DNA from: an uncultured Haliea sp.
GTDB lineage: Bacteria > Pseudomonadota > Gammaproteobacteria > Pseudomonadales > Halieaceae
Assembly (NCBI GenBank): GCA_947258585.1
Contig: CAMYIZ010000009.1
Span: forward strand, 42,493 to 106,492
Direction: 5' to 3'
DNA: 64,000 nt
Positions 18,443 to 27,634 of the stretch are shown in pieces. A program made the position numbers and the translations under genes. The notes under the pieces are model-generated. The model was not told the DNA's origin and made no database searches. It saw only the letters and a program-made list of their open reading frames with translations. Position 1 is the first letter of the stretch, and each line of letters begins with the position of its first letter.

Positions 18443-18737
18443 ACGCACTCGCCCTCCGTTGGCAGCCGGGGGGATTCGTATGACAACGCCTTAGCAGAGA
18501 CGATCAACGGCTTGTACAAGACAGAGGTGATTCACAAACAAGGCCCCTGGCGCAACGTCGATGAGGTGGAGTATGCGACTCTGAAATGGGTTGATTGGTT
18601 CAATAATCGCCGGCTGCGGGAACCCATCGGCAATATCCCCCGCGGAATTGGAAATGGCGTACTATCGCCAACTGGAAGAGTCAGCCATGGTGGCCTGACT
18701 CAAACAAGTGAGCCTCCGGAGATTCCGTGGCGATTCA
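18443..18737 (+). pseudogene. Remnant of an IS3-family transposase, C-terminal end plus right terminus
   Basis: The translation from 18446 reads SPSVGSRGDSYDNALAETING, then LYKTEVIHKQGPWRNVDEVE. This is the end of an IS3-family (IS150/IS407-like) DDE integrase core with the last catalytic Glu in NALAETING. A frameshift occurs at the C-run near 18639-18645; the coding continues in another frame as AELEMAYYRQLEESAMVA to a TGA at 18696. The terminal CGATTCA at 18731-18737 resembles the GCGGTTCA end of such elements. The N-terminal portion is missing and a stop lies in frame at 18440-18442. It marks the right edge of the accessory island. Confidence 0.85.
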
Positions 18738-18835
18738 AGGCCTCGTCTTGGGCCTGGCGTACACCCTGATTGCGTCGCTACGATCAACCCGTTCGACCTC
18801 CAGCTCTGGAAGGCCTAAAATTAATCCTGCGTGGG

Positions 18836-18894
18836 ACATCGGTGTTATCTCCATTAAACAGACTTCGCAAAATCAGTTTAATGAACACCGGTGT
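18836..18894. repeat. Nested inverted and direct repeat between IS3 remnant and esterase
   Basis: ATTAAAC (18853-18859) and GTTTAAT (18876-18882) form a 7-bp inverted repeat, flanked by ACATCGGTGT (18836-18845) and the perfect 10-bp palindrome ACACCGGTGT (18885-18894). The outer pair is also a near-direct repeat. It could be an old transposon end or a small repeat-family element. It does not look like a terminator, as there is no T-run. Confidence 0.5.
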
Positions 18895-18963
18895 CCCCCT
18901 TTAATGATGAAGAGCCTCCCATGATATCCTGTGCGAAATTTTCAAATACAGGAGTATCAGATC

Positions 18964-19623
18964 TTGCTCAATTGTGAAGTACTGGAACCCGGCCGTCCGG
19001 CAGATGCTGCGGTGATTTGGCTGCACGGCCTGGGAGCCAGCGGTCACGATTTCGTCCCGGTGGTGCCCCATCTGGGCTTGCCGGCAGGTCACGGTGTGCG
19101 TTTCGTCTTTCCCCATGCCCCGCAGATACCCGTGACAATTAACGGCGGCATGGTGATGCCAGCGTGGTACGACATATTCGCGATGTCGTTGGAGCGCGAG
19201 ATTGACCTGGAGCAGATACAATCATCTTCTGCCGCCATCAGGGAATTGATCCAGCGTGAATTGGACGCAGGCATACCGAGTGAGCGGATTGTGCTCGCCG
19301 GGTTCAGTCAGGGAGGCGCTGTTGCCTACCATACGGCACTGTCCTACCCAAAGGCCCTGGCCGGATTGATGGCGCTGTCGACCTACTTCGCGACGGCCAG
19401 GGAAGTCAGTCTCTCGGAGGCAAATAAAAGGCTGCCAATTCATATTTTCCACGGCACTCGAGATCCCATGGTTCCTGAGACAATGGGCCATACGGCGAAC
19501 CAGATATTGCAGGGCATGGGCTTTGCACCGGTGTACCGCAGCTACCCAATGCAACACGAGGTGTGCATGGAGGAGATCCAGGATATCGGGCGCAGCCTCA
19601 AGGACTGGTTAAAGCTGGCTTAA
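18964..19623 (+). CDS. Carboxylesterase / phospholipase of the alpha/beta-hydrolase fold (EstB-like)
   Basis: A small cytoplasmic serine hydrolase of the prokaryotic carboxylesterase / acyl-protein thioesterase-like family. The oxyanion-loop IWLHGLGASGHDF is near the N-terminus. The nucleophile is S115 in GFSQGG, the acid D167 in GTRDPMVP, and the histidine H198 in MQHEV. I place the start at TTG 18964 because CAGGAG at 18949-18954 precedes it by 9 nt and the protein then begins like relatives (xLNCEVLEPGRPADAAVIWL). An upstream in-frame GTG at 18931 has no ribosome binding site. With this start it has 219 residues, the normal length. It is convergent with the CadC-like regulator. Confidence 0.88.
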   Translation: MLNCEVLEPGRPADAAVIWLHGLGASGHDFVPVVPHLGLPAGHGVRFVFPHAPQIPVTINGGMVMPAWYDIFAMSLEREIDLEQIQSSSAAIRELIQRELDAGIPSERIVLAGFSQGGAVAYHTALSYPKALAGLMALSTYFATAREVSLSEANKRLPIHIFHGTRDPMVPETMGHTANQILQGMGFAPVYRSYPMQHEVCMEEIQDIGRSLKDWLKLA

Positions 19624-19752
19624 GGGTTTTCCGCTCAGTACCCAAACCAGACGAGCGCTGTGTTGTTGGCCCTCTACAATCGCCGCAGAAAAGAAACCGG
19701 GTATACGGGAGAAGACCCGCCGCCCGGATTGCACGCTGCACCCCGCAAGAGC

Positions 19753-21951
19753 CTACTGTACCGGAGGGGCCTCCAGCTCTTCCAGCAAAGCAACAAATTC
19801 CGGGGCATCCCGCACGTCGTCGTAGAAGGGCAGCATTGGTTCCATAAAGGGCGCGACCAGGCTGGCATCGGCCAGTCCCGCGCGTATACATCGCACCGTC
19901 GCCGGGGCATCCGCGACCATGCCCAGAACCCGACACACCTCGTGCCGGCCATTCATCCGTTCAGCCCAGTCAACGGGGTGTTGCCGTTCCCAACGCTGCA
20001 GCCATTCAACGGCCTCCCCGGAGTCCCCTTCAATGGCTGTGAGGAGACCCAAACCGAGATAAAACGGCGACCGGTGATACGGATCGACCGCTTCCAGCCC
20101 GGCTAACAGCTCTGCCTTCCACAGCGGCAGCCGTGGCGCCAGCGACGTGTGGTCGTTGATCAGCCACAGGGTATACATCCAGCGCCGGGTTTCCGTCGAA
20201 TCGGGCTCCAATCGGCCAGCCTCATCCAAACTACCGAAAGTGGCAAGCGCCCGCGAATAATCGCGGTTGGCTACATATTCGCTCCAGCCACAGCCCGTCT
20301 CCTGGTAGCGCCGGCAGAGCTCCGCGACACCCGCCTGGAGGCGGTCGGTGTCTCTGTCCTGACTGAACTGATGCAGCAATCGCGTGTGCCCGATTCTAAA
20401 GCTGTGCAGGCTCGTGGATCTGCTCTCTGCCCATGCCTCGTTGTAGCGGTGAGTGACCAAAAGGGCGATCAGCAGCTGGTCGGTGCCTGCCGGATCCCTC
20501 GGGTCCAGCCGCCGCGTTTCATACCGGGTTTTCAGGTAGGCGTCGAAATTGCCCTGACGGCGCTCAATCCACGCCTTTATTTGCAAGGCATCCACATTGC
20601 TCGGACTGAGCTCAAGCGCCTGGCTGAGGATATCGTGAGCCCGGTCAAAGTCCCTGAGCGTGTAATAGACATAGGCAGCCTGAGCAATCAGGTGATCAGC
20701 CGAACCCGGCGCGGCGGATTGCAGTTGTTCCAGCACCTGTTCGGCTCGATGGGTCATCTCCGGCTGGTTTCCCTCAAAGTCGGCAAATGCGAGCGTAGTG
20801 GCCAGTTCGGCCAGGGCGCGGGTGAACGTCGGGTCAAGTGCAACCGCTTCCTCGAGTGCCTGGATGTACTCGGGCTGGCCGAGCACCGAGTAGCCAATGG
20901 TGTCCCGCAGATGAATGGCGCGGTGATAGGCCCGATAAGCGGCCAGGTTCTCGGTGGGGATCAAAGCCAGTTGCTGCTGATCTGCGCGTGTCAGAGTGGC
21001 TTGCGTCTCTTCGGCGATGGCAGCGGCGATACCGCTCTGGATCTCGAACACATTGGCCAGGGTCAGATCCCGGTCATAGCGCTGGGCCCACAAGTGCTCG
21101 TCGGTACGGGCATCAACAAGCTGTGCATTGATGCGAATCCGGTCACCGCGTATCTGCACATTCCCTTCGATGATAATGTCCGCGCCCAGCTCCACGCCAA
21201 TCTGGCGGATATTGCGCGCAATATTCCGGTACTCCCTGGCGGAGGTAGAGGAAACCACGCGCACCGCCTGCAAGTTGCTGAGCTGAGTCAGCAGGTCCTC
21301 GAACATGCCATCGGCAAAGAACCTGCTCGCCTCATCGCCACTGGAGCTGGCGAACGGCAGCACCGCAACCAGAGGGGGCCCCGGGGGGCGGGCCATCTGT
21401 ATATCGACAGGTGCCCCGCCCGGATTGTCGAGCAGAAGGCCCAAGGAAATGGCGAGCACGCCCGCCACCGCGCCAAGCCAGAGGAGGCGCTTTCGTACTC
21501 GCTGCGGTCTCTCGACCTCCTCCACAGCTGCCACCGGGAAATGAGCGATGTAACCCTTGCGAACAACGGTTTCGATATAGCGATGTTTATCGTCCGGGGT
21601 CAGCAGTTGCCTGAGAATGGATACACAGCGCGTAATGGCGTCGTCAGTGACCGAACGACCTTCCCAGACCGTGGCGATAAGCTCGCCCCGGGTAATGACC
21701 TTGTGTTGGTGGTCGAGGAAATAGCTGAGCAGGGCAGCAACCTTTGGCTCCAGGCGGGTGACGGAATCGTCCTTGAAGAGATCGCCCGTATCGGCGTCGA
21801 AACCCCAGGGGCCAAACTGGTGGGTAAAGACAGCTGCAGCAGACCTGTCCTGCTGTTCCGTGATCTGACCCTTGTCCTGCCCTGTTTGCTTTGAAACCGC
21901 CACAGCGTCCGTCAATAATGAACTTGCACAACCCGCTACCGCTTCGGTCAT
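19753..21951 (-). CDS. CadC-like membrane transcriptional regulator with TPR-like periplasmic domain
   Basis: This 732-residue one-component regulator has an N-terminal OmpR/PhoB-type winged helix at about 45-135 (FGPWGFDADTGDLF, then ITRGELIATVWEGRSVTDDAITRCVSILRQLL). A single membrane helix near 155-177 (LLWLGAVAGVLAISLGLLL) follows. Next is a TolB-like adenylate-cyclase-associated segment (VAVLPFASSSGDEASRFFADGMFEDLLTQLS), then helical TPR-like repeats to the C-terminus. This architecture senses outside the membrane and binds DNA inside. It stands alone, convergent with the esterase, so its target is not evident from neighbours. The first 40 residues are poorly conserved and the start could lie further downstream. 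Confidence 0.88.
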   Translation of the reverse strand: MTEAVAGCASSLLTDAVAVSKQTGQDKGQITEQQDRSAAAVFTHQFGPWGFDADTGDLFKDDSVTRLEPKVAALLSYFLDHQHKVITRGELIATVWEGRSVTDDAITRCVSILRQLLTPDDKHRYIETVVRKGYIAHFPVAAVEEVERPQRVRKRLLWLGAVAGVLAISLGLLLDNPGGAPVDIQMARPPGPPLVAVLPFASSSGDEASRFFADGMFEDLLTQLSNLQAVRVVSSTSAREYRNIARNIRQIGVELGADIIIEGNVQIRGDRIRINAQLVDARTDEHLWAQRYDRDLTLANVFEIQSGIAAAIAEETQATLTRADQQQLALIPTENLAAYRAYHRAIHLRDTIGYSVLGQPEYIQALEEAVALDPTFTRALAELATTLAFADFEGNQPEMTHRAEQVLEQLQSAAPGSADHLIAQAAYVYYTLRDFDRAHDILSQALELSPSNVDALQIKAWIERRQGNFDAYLKTRYETRRLDPRDPAGTDQLLIALLVTHRYNEAWAESRSTSLHSFRIGHTRLLHQFSQDRDTDRLQAGVAELCRRYQETGCGWSEYVANRDYSRALATFGSLDEAGRLEPDSTETRRWMYTLWLINDHTSLAPRLPLWKAELLAGLEAVDPYHRSPFYLGLGLLTAIEGDSGEAVEWLQRWERQHPVDWAERMNGRHEVCRVLGMVADAPATVRCIRAGLADASLVAPFMEPMLPFYDDVRDAPEFVALLEELEAPPVQ

Positions 21952-22090
21952 TCGGTAGAAGGTTTCATTATTGCACTAATTTTCAGCTGGCAGTAAAGAC
22001 TTCTTCTGTGGGGGAGAAGGCCGACCAGTTTTCAGCCCGAGCGCTGCCAGTTAGCTCCGAGGGCAGCCGCTCCTGAAACCGACATCAGGG

Positions 22091-22118
22091 AAAAGAAGAA
22101 GCCCGCGCTCGTCGGGCT
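22091..22118 (-). terminator. Rho-independent terminator downstream of the beta-propeller gene
   Basis: On the minus strand AGCCCG and CGGGCT arms (22113-22118 and 22100-22105) enclose a 7-nt loop and are followed by TCTTCTTTTC. It sits 34 bp past the stop of the gene ending at 22152. Confidence 0.75.
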
Positions 22119-22151
22119 GGTACCTGTTATCGACACCGTGCCGCAGAGCTT

Positions 22152-23147
22152 CTACGGCAGGGGCGAGACGTCCTTGCGGTTGAGGCGGGTCAGTGAGTAT
22201 TTCGTGTCGGACTGGGGGAGGTCCCGGTAGCGCGCGTTGTTGACGTACAGGGACCCGCCGAGCATCGCACCACTGGCAACGCCATCGAGATCGGAGTCAA
22301 CAATGTTACCCACCAGGGTGCCGTGCAGGAGTTCCTTGTCCAACGATACGACTTGAATGCGGTCGATATCCGCAGGGTCTCCCGGGTTTCCGGGGGTGAG
22401 GATATAGAGTGTGTCCTGGTGCATCACAATGCCGTCGATAAAGCCCTCAAGCGGCGGCTCCACGACAATCCGGTCTGCATGGCCGGTCAGCGGGTCCAGG
22501 CGATAGATTTGCGCGGTCTTTGAGTCGCCTATAATCAGCGTATCTCCGTTCGGCGTGGCCACAATACCATTGGCGGTCAGCGGACTGGCCAGTGGGTCGC
22601 CGTTGTCGTCGCCCTGCATCGGAATGGGCAGCGGCGCTTCACCCGCAATCATCTGGCCATTGGCTGACAGCGGCAGGCGGTGAATGAAGGGCTCGCTGAA
22701 ATTGGTGAAATAGACCGCGGTGCGGGTAATCGCAATATCGTTAATCACTTCACCAAACGAGGTCACCTGGATATTGGCCAGTTCCTCCCCCGTGTCCGCG
22801 TCGAAGACGTAGGCATTGCCCCAGAAACAGCCGGCCACGTAGAGGTAATTGCTGCGGGGGTCGACCCGCATGCCCAGCTTGTAGCAGTCCCCTGCCAATA
22901 CGTCGAAGTTGTCCTCCGGCGCTACCAGCACCTCACCCGCACCACTGCGCAGGTCCACCTTGTAGATAGAGCCATCGATAGAGCTGCTGTAGGCCGTTGT
23001 GCCACTGCCAATGGTGAATCCTTCTACCGGGGACCCGGTCAGCACCGGCACGCGCTTGGGGAATGCCTCGCGCTTTCCAGGCTCGGCCTGGGCTGCAAGC
23101 GTGCCGGTCAAGGCGATCATTGCGGTTAGGATCAGTGATTTTCTCAT
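22152..23147 (-). CDS. Exported SMP-30/NHL-like beta-propeller protein
   Basis: A 331-residue protein with a signal peptide ([21 protein letters not shown]), so it is probably periplasmic. The mature chain has repeated blades of the type [47 protein letters not shown] and [20 protein letters not shown], as in SMP-30/gluconolactonase and NHL-type propellers. Family enzymes hydrolyse lactones using a divalent metal bound by Glu/Asn/Asp. I cannot assign those ligands with confidence, so a binding-only role is possible. It is divergent from the molybdenum hydroxylase genes across 262 bp and ends in a good terminator. Confidence 0.75.
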   Translation of the reverse strand: MRKSLILTAMIALTGTLAAQAEPGKREAFPKRVPVLTGSPVEGFTIGSGTTAYSSSIDGSIYKVDLRSGAGEVLVAPEDNFDVLAGDCYKLGMRVDPRSNYLYVAGCFWGNAYVFDADTGEELANIQVTSFGEVINDIAITRTAVYFTNFSEPFIHRLPLSANGQMIAGEAPLPIPMQGDDNGDPLASPLTANGIVATPNGDTLIIGDSKTAQIYRLDPLTGHADRIVVEPPLEGFIDGIVMHQDTLYILTPGNPGDPADIDRIQVVSLDKELLHGTLVGNIVDSDLDGVASGAMLGGSLYVNNARYRDLPQSDTKYSLTRLNRKDVSPLP

Positions 23148-23409
23148 ATCGGTTTCCTTCCAGGCTCTGCAGACTCGTGCATCCAGGGACCAGAGTAGGA
23201 AATCAGCCGGCCAACCGCCTGATGAAACACTGATTTATTGCCGATTTGTCGCTGAATGGCTGACAAGTGCAGGTTTGCTGTGGGGATCAAAATGGAGATG
23301 GTGGGGGGCGGCTTCCGCCATCCAGAGCACAGAAGCTCCCCCGGCCGGGTATTGCCCGCCCACTTGGTCTATGCTGTTAACACTAGTCGACCGATTCGAG
23401 GGATGCGCC

Positions 23410-23886
23410 GTGGGCATGACAATGACCATCAACGACCGGGCTGTCGAGGCCGAGGTCCCGGAGGATACGCCCCTGTTGTGGCTGATTCGCGACGAGCTTG
23501 GACTGAAAGGTACCAAGTTCGGCTGCGGGATCGGCCTGTGTGGCGCCTGCACCGTGCACATCGACGGCGTTGCCGTACGCTCCTGTGTGACTCCGGCATC
23601 GGAAGCGGCGGGCAAGTCAATCACCACCATAGAAGGGCTGGACCACCCTCTGCAGCAGGCCTGGATCGACGTCCAGGCGCCGCAGTGCGGCTACTGCCAG
23701 TCGGGGCAGATCATGCAGGCCGCGAGCCTGCTGGCGCGCAACCCCAATCCCGACGACGACCAGATCAGGCAGGCCATGAATGGCAACCTCTGCCGCTGCA
23801 TGGCGTACCTGCGCATCCACAAGGCCATCAGGCAGACCGCAGACAAGTTGGCGTACGACGCCACGGAGGAGCGCCAGCATGGGTAA
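23410..23886 (+). CDS. Molybdenum hydroxylase 2Fe-2S subunit (IorA/CoxS type)
   Basis: This is the small electron-transfer subunit of a xanthine-oxidase-family enzyme. Counting from the ATG at 23416, the plant-type [2Fe-2S] cluster uses C37, C42, C45 and C57 ([15 protein letters not shown]...RSC). The second cluster uses C91, C94, C126 and C128 (CGYC...CRC). Length is 156-158 residues, normal for two-subunit isoquinoline 1-oxidoreductase-like enzymes. A GAGGGA at 23398-23403 favours a GTG start at 23410; the ATG at 23416 is the alternative. Its 3' end overlaps the large subunit by 8 bp, so the two are translationally coupled. No FAD subunit gene accompanies them. Confidence 0.95.
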   Translation: MGMTMTINDRAVEAEVPEDTPLLWLIRDELGLKGTKFGCGIGLCGACTVHIDGVAVRSCVTPASEAAGKSITTIEGLDHPLQQAWIDVQAPQCGYCQSGQIMQAASLLARNPNPDDDQIRQAMNGNLCRCMAYLRIHKAIRQTADKLAYDATEERQHG

Positions 23887-26197
23887 GTTACAGTACCTGA
23901 TGGAGAAAGCTGGCAGCGGGCAGAGAGAGGGAATTACGCGCCGTGGCTTCATGATCGGCGCCAGCGCTGCGGGCTTTACCCTGGCTTTCGTGCCCGCCGG
24001 TTTGATGTACAGCTCACCCGCTGTCGCGGTCAGCGAAGGCCGGTTTGAGCCCAGTGTTTGGTACAGCATCGACCGCGACGGTATTGTCACCGTCAACGTG
24101 GCCGAAGCGGAGATGGGCCAGCATGTCGGCACGGCACTGGCGCGCATCGTCGCGGACGAACTGGAAGCCGACTGGAGCGATGTTCGCCTGCACCATGTCG
24201 ACAGCGAGGACACCTGGGGCTATCGGGTTACCGGCGGCAGCTGGTCGGTATTCCAGAATTTTGACCTGCTGTCCCGCGCCGGTGCCGCCGGGCGCACCGC
24301 GCTGCTGGAGGAGGGCGCGAGACTGCTCGGCAAACCCGCCGCCGACTGCCGGGCTGAGTCCAGCCGGGTGTTCTGCGGCGATGCCGGGATCACCTATGCA
24401 GAAATCATCCAGCGCGGCGATATCTCCCGCCGGTACAGCGAGGACGAACTCGCCGCCATGCCTATCAAGCCGGCGAACCAACGCCGCCTCATCGGCGGCC
24501 GGTTTGATGCCCTGGACATTCCGGAGAAGACCCGCGGCGAAGCGGTGTACGGCATAGATGCCGTGGTCGAGGGTATGGTCTACGCCGCCCCGATCCTGCC
24601 GCCGACACGCAACGGTGCCAGCGTCAGGCGTATTGATGACAGCAAGGCGCAAGGCATTGCCGGCTATCGCCAGAGCATTGCGCTGGATGACCCCTCCGGA
24701 CACGCCAGCGGCTGGGTGGTGGTGGTCGCCGACTCTTTCCACGCGGCCCTGCGCGCGGCAAAGGTCGTGGAGGTCGAATTCGAGGCCGGGGAGACCGCCG
24801 GCGTCAGTGAATCCGATCTGCAGGACCGGGCGCGCCAGCTTATTGCAGGTGACTCGGGCTCGCTCGTGGTAGCCGACCCGGGGGTCGAGGAAGCCTATGC
24901 CAGCGCCGACCGGGTGGTGGAGCGGGAGTACACCACCAGCACCGTCCTGCATTTCCAGTTGGAGCCGGTGAACGCCCTGGCACTGCAGCGCCAGGACGGC
25001 ATCTGGGAGCTACATACCGGCAACCAGTGGCAATCCCTCGCCCTGCCCTGGTATGCCAGGGCACTCGATGTCCCGGAAGACCGTATCCTGATGAAAACCT
25101 ACCTGCTCGGCGGGGGCTTCGGGCGCCGTCTCAACGGCGACTACGGGGTGCCGGCACTGCTCGCCGCCAAGGCCCTGGGGCGGCCGGTGAAACTGGTACT
25201 GACCCGGGAAGACGACTCACGCTTTGATTCCGTACGCTCGCCCTCAGTACAGCGCGTCAGTATGGCGCTGGCCGCCGACAAGCGTATCCTCGGCATGCAG
25301 CATCACGCCGCCGCCGGCTGGCCAACGGAGGTGATGGCGCCGTTCTTTATGGGGCCCGGCGAGAACGGCGTGAAGTTCGACTCCTTTTCCATCAGCGGCG
25401 CCAACCACTGGTACGAGGTCGGCGCCCACCGTGTACGTGCCATCTCCAACGATCTCGCCAATCGCACCTTCCGCCCGGGCTGGCTGCGCTCCGTCGGGCC
25501 CGGCTGGACCAACTGGGCGCTGGAGTCCTTCATCGACGAGATGGCGCGGGAGCTGGGTATCGACCCGGTCACGTTCCGCCTGCAGCTACTCACTGGCGAG
25601 GGGCGCAACGCGGGGGAATCACCGAACTCGGTGGGCGGCGCAAGGCGTCTCGCCGCCGTGCTGGAGCGCGTTGCCGCCAATGCCGACTGGGGCCGGAAAC
25701 TGCCTGAGAATACTGGCATGGGGGTCGCGACGACCTTTGGCCAGGAGCGGGATATGCCGACCTGGACAGCCTGTGTGGCAACAGTCAGCGTGGCCCCTGA
25801 CAGTGGCAAGGTGACCCTGGACAGGCTGGACCTGGTTCTCGACGCCGGCACCATCGTCCACCCCGATGGCGCGCTGGCGCAGACCGAGGGCGCAGCCCTG
25901 TGGGGCGCCAGCATGGCCCTGCACGAGGGCACGGAATTCGTTGACGGGCAGGTGAAAGACCGCAACCTCAACAGCTACACGCCGATGCGCATGCTGGACG
26001 TTCCGGAAATGTCCATCGAATTCGTGGACAGTACCGAGCAGGCGGTGGGACTGGGCGAACCCGGCACGACCGTCGTGGCGCCCGCCATCGGCAATGCGAT
26101 TTACGCCGCGGTCGGCGCCCGGTTGCGACACTTGCCAATCAGACCGGAGGATGTGCTGAAGGCCATCCAAACCAGCGCCGCGGCAGCCACGGGATAA
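23879..26197 (+). CDS. Molybdenum hydroxylase large subunit, Tat-exported (IorB-like)
   Basis: The catalytic molybdopterin-cytosine-dinucleotide subunit, 772 residues. The N-terminus has a twin-arginine signal (R21-R22 in [16 protein letters not shown]), so the complex folds with cofactor before export to the periplasm. Core features are the GGGFGRR loop near 411-417 and the C-terminal VGLGEPGT, whose E727 corresponds to the catalytic Glu of the family, followed by [13 protein letters not shown]. Such enzymes hydroxylate N-heterocycles or oxidise aldehydes and pass electrons to a cytochrome. The Tat signal and lack of an FAD subunit fit the IorAB/aldehyde-dehydrogenase branch. The substrate is not predictable. 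No XdhC-type maturation factor is nearby. Confidence 0.93.
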   Translation: MGKLQYLMEKAGSGQREGITRRGFMIGASAAGFTLAFVPAGLMYSSPAVAVSEGRFEPSVWYSIDRDGIVTVNVAEAEMGQHVGTALARIVADELEADWSDVRLHHVDSEDTWGYRVTGGSWSVFQNFDLLSRAGAAGRTALLEEGARLLGKPAADCRAESSRVFCGDAGITYAEIIQRGDISRRYSEDELAAMPIKPANQRRLIGGRFDALDIPEKTRGEAVYGIDAVVEGMVYAAPILPPTRNGASVRRIDDSKAQGIAGYRQSIALDDPSGHASGWVVVVADSFHAALRAAKVVEVEFEAGETAGVSESDLQDRARQLIAGDSGSLVVADPGVEEAYASADRVVEREYTTSTVLHFQLEPVNALALQRQDGIWELHTGNQWQSLALPWYARALDVPEDRILMKTYLLGGGFGRRLNGDYGVPALLAAKALGRPVKLVLTREDDSRFDSVRSPSVQRVSMALAADKRILGMQHHAAAGWPTEVMAPFFMGPGENGVKFDSFSISGANHWYEVGAHRVRAISNDLANRTFRPGWLRSVGPGWTNWALESFIDEMARELGIDPVTFRLQLLTGEGRNAGESPNSVGGARRLAAVLERVAANADWGRKLPENTGMGVATTFGQERDMPTWTACVATVSVAPDSGKVTLDRLDLVLDAGTIVHPDGALAQTEGAALWGASMALHEGTEFVDGQVKDRNLNSYTPMRMLDVPEMSIEFVDSTEQAVGLGEPGTTVVAPAIGNAIYAAVGARLRHLPIRPEDVLKAIQTSAAAATG

Positions 26198-26221
26198 GGC
26201 CGTCCTCGGGCAACTCCGGGG

Positions 26222-27071
26222 TCAGAGCAGGCTCGTGCCGGACAGGTGCTCCGGCGTTGCCTCGCCGGCGAGGGCAAACAGCGTTGGCACCAGGTCGAAC
26301 GCGCTTCTCAGCCCGCAGTCGCCGGGCTCAATACCCGGCCCCACGATATAGGACATGCCGAAGCCACCAGAGTGCCCCCCCGGCCGGCGATAGGGCAGTG
26401 GACCGATCACCCCCAGCTCCGGGTGCGCCAGCGCCAGGGACGGCCCGTCCCAATCGACGACAATATCTGCATCCGAGGCCTCGAGGGACAGCGGATCTTT
26501 GGTCTCGTTGATCTCGATACTGCGCACTGCGGGACGACCGGTTCGGACATTGGTGGTCGCCATCAGCATGCCAGCGATCTCGTCGCAGACGGCCCGGTAG
26601 TCGGCTGGCGTGACCTTGCCATAACGCTCGCGGCCCTGCAGGTTGATGCGAATTCGGCCATCGTAGAATGAGGGAAGCGCAAAGGCAGTCATCTGTCGCC
26701 AATAGGGCTGATAGTGCGCGGCGGGCATCCAGCTCCGTGAACAGCAGCAGATCGGTCCTGCACAACACAAGCGCTCGATTCCGAGCCCGGGAGATGCCGC
26801 AACTCGGCTCCCGGTGATAGTGAAAACTGACGGGGCCGACAGAGCGATCCCGGCAGAATTGCTCCACCGCAGCCGCCGGACGCTGATCCAGCACCAGCAC
26901 CGTCGCTGTGATGTTGCGTTGACCGGCCAGACAATGGAGGGCACCCTCCAGCAACTCGTCATCCTCGGCGTGACGCGTCAGGGCAATGGTGACCGCCGGC
27001 GGCGCACTGGCGGTTTCAGTCACGAACTGGCTGCGGAGTGCGCGCGGCGGGGGCGTTGTCGGGAAGTCCAA
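26222..27071 (-). pseudogene. Chimeric dead gene: glycosyltransferase 2 N-terminus joined out of frame to a phosphatase-superfamily C-terminus
   Basis: From 27071 to about 26725 the minus strand encodes a GT2-like N-terminus: VTIALTRHAEDDELLEGALH, then a Q-R-N stretch, then PSCGISRARNRALVLCRTDLLLFTELDA, the DxD-like position. In a different frame from about 26727 to 26222 it encodes HYQPYWRQMTAFALPSFYDG and later GPLPYRRPGGHSGGFGMSYIVGPGI. That second part is the C-terminus of a type I phosphodiesterase / alkaline-phosphatase-superfamily protein. Neither part has its other half, so a deletion near 26710-26727 seems to have fused two neighbouring genes out of frame. It starts 10 bp after yaiL and would be read from the same transcript. 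Confidence 0.65.
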
Positions 27072-27080
27072 ACGGCCGTC

Positions 27081-27629
27081 TCACCACATCAGGTCATCGG
27101 GTACCTCGTAGTCCTTGTACCACTCCTGCTCTTCTGCCGTCAGGCCCGGGTCCCCCGCCTCACTGCAGACAATCACCCGGCTGCTGTCGCGCTCGGCAAT
27201 CTTGGCGGCAATGGGCCAGGGCAACAGCTCATACTGGTCCCCCTGCTTGACGATGGCCAGGTTACCGGCGGCAAGCTGCTTTTGCTCCACCGACATCACA
27301 TAGACCTTCTTGACCTTCTTGCCATCGGTGAAGTTGAAGCCGATGTCACCGCGCCCCCGGGGCAGCTTGTGATTGTCGATCAATTGCTTGATCTGGGCAT
27401 TGATCGCCTTGCGCAGGGCCTCGGCGTTACGGGCCTCATTCAGCTCGCGGTCACGCCGGACCTTCTCGGCCAGCGCCTCCCGAACCGCAGCCTTGGTATC
27501 ACCCCCGATCTCTTCACCCGAGCGCCTGGCGACCTTGGCCTGCTTGCGCTTCTCCTTGTCCAGCTTCCTGGCCTTGTCTGTATCCGCCAGTCCCGCCTTG
27601 AGCAACTGGTCCTGCAGTGAGCCTGCCAT
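27081..27629 (-). CDS. yaiL: DUF2058 family protein (YaiL)
   Basis: A 182-residue basic, helical protein of the YaiL/DUF2058 family, reported to associate with nucleoprotein or polysomes in E. coli; its function is unproven. The start MAGSLQDQLLKAGLADTDKARK and the Lys/Arg-rich coiled-coil-like region (KRKQAKVARR) are typical. The C-terminal domain has QKQLAAGNLAIVKQGDQYELLP and ends VPDDLMW. A longer frame exists to 27695, but the ATG at 27629, preceded by AGAGGTAGC, matches the family. It follows yghU by 5 bp. Confidence 0.92.
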   Translation of the reverse strand: MAGSLQDQLLKAGLADTDKARKLDKEKRKQAKVARRSGEEIGGDTKAAVREALAEKVRRDRELNEARNAEALRKAINAQIKQLIDNHKLPRGRGDIGFNFTDGKKVKKVYVMSVEQKQLAAGNLAIVKQGDQYELLPWPIAAKIAERDSSRVIVCSEAGDPGLTAEEQEWYKDYEVPDDLMW

Positions 27630-27634
27630 AACTG

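Noticed and set aside
18734..18757. TTCAAG-GCC-TCGTCT-TGGGCCT resembling the tRNA 3' end (possible right attachment site)
   Set aside because: Only loosely similar to TTCAAGTCCTTCTGGGCCC, with insertions and mismatches, and it overlaps the IS3 terminus; no integrase is present. Not strong enough for an att site.
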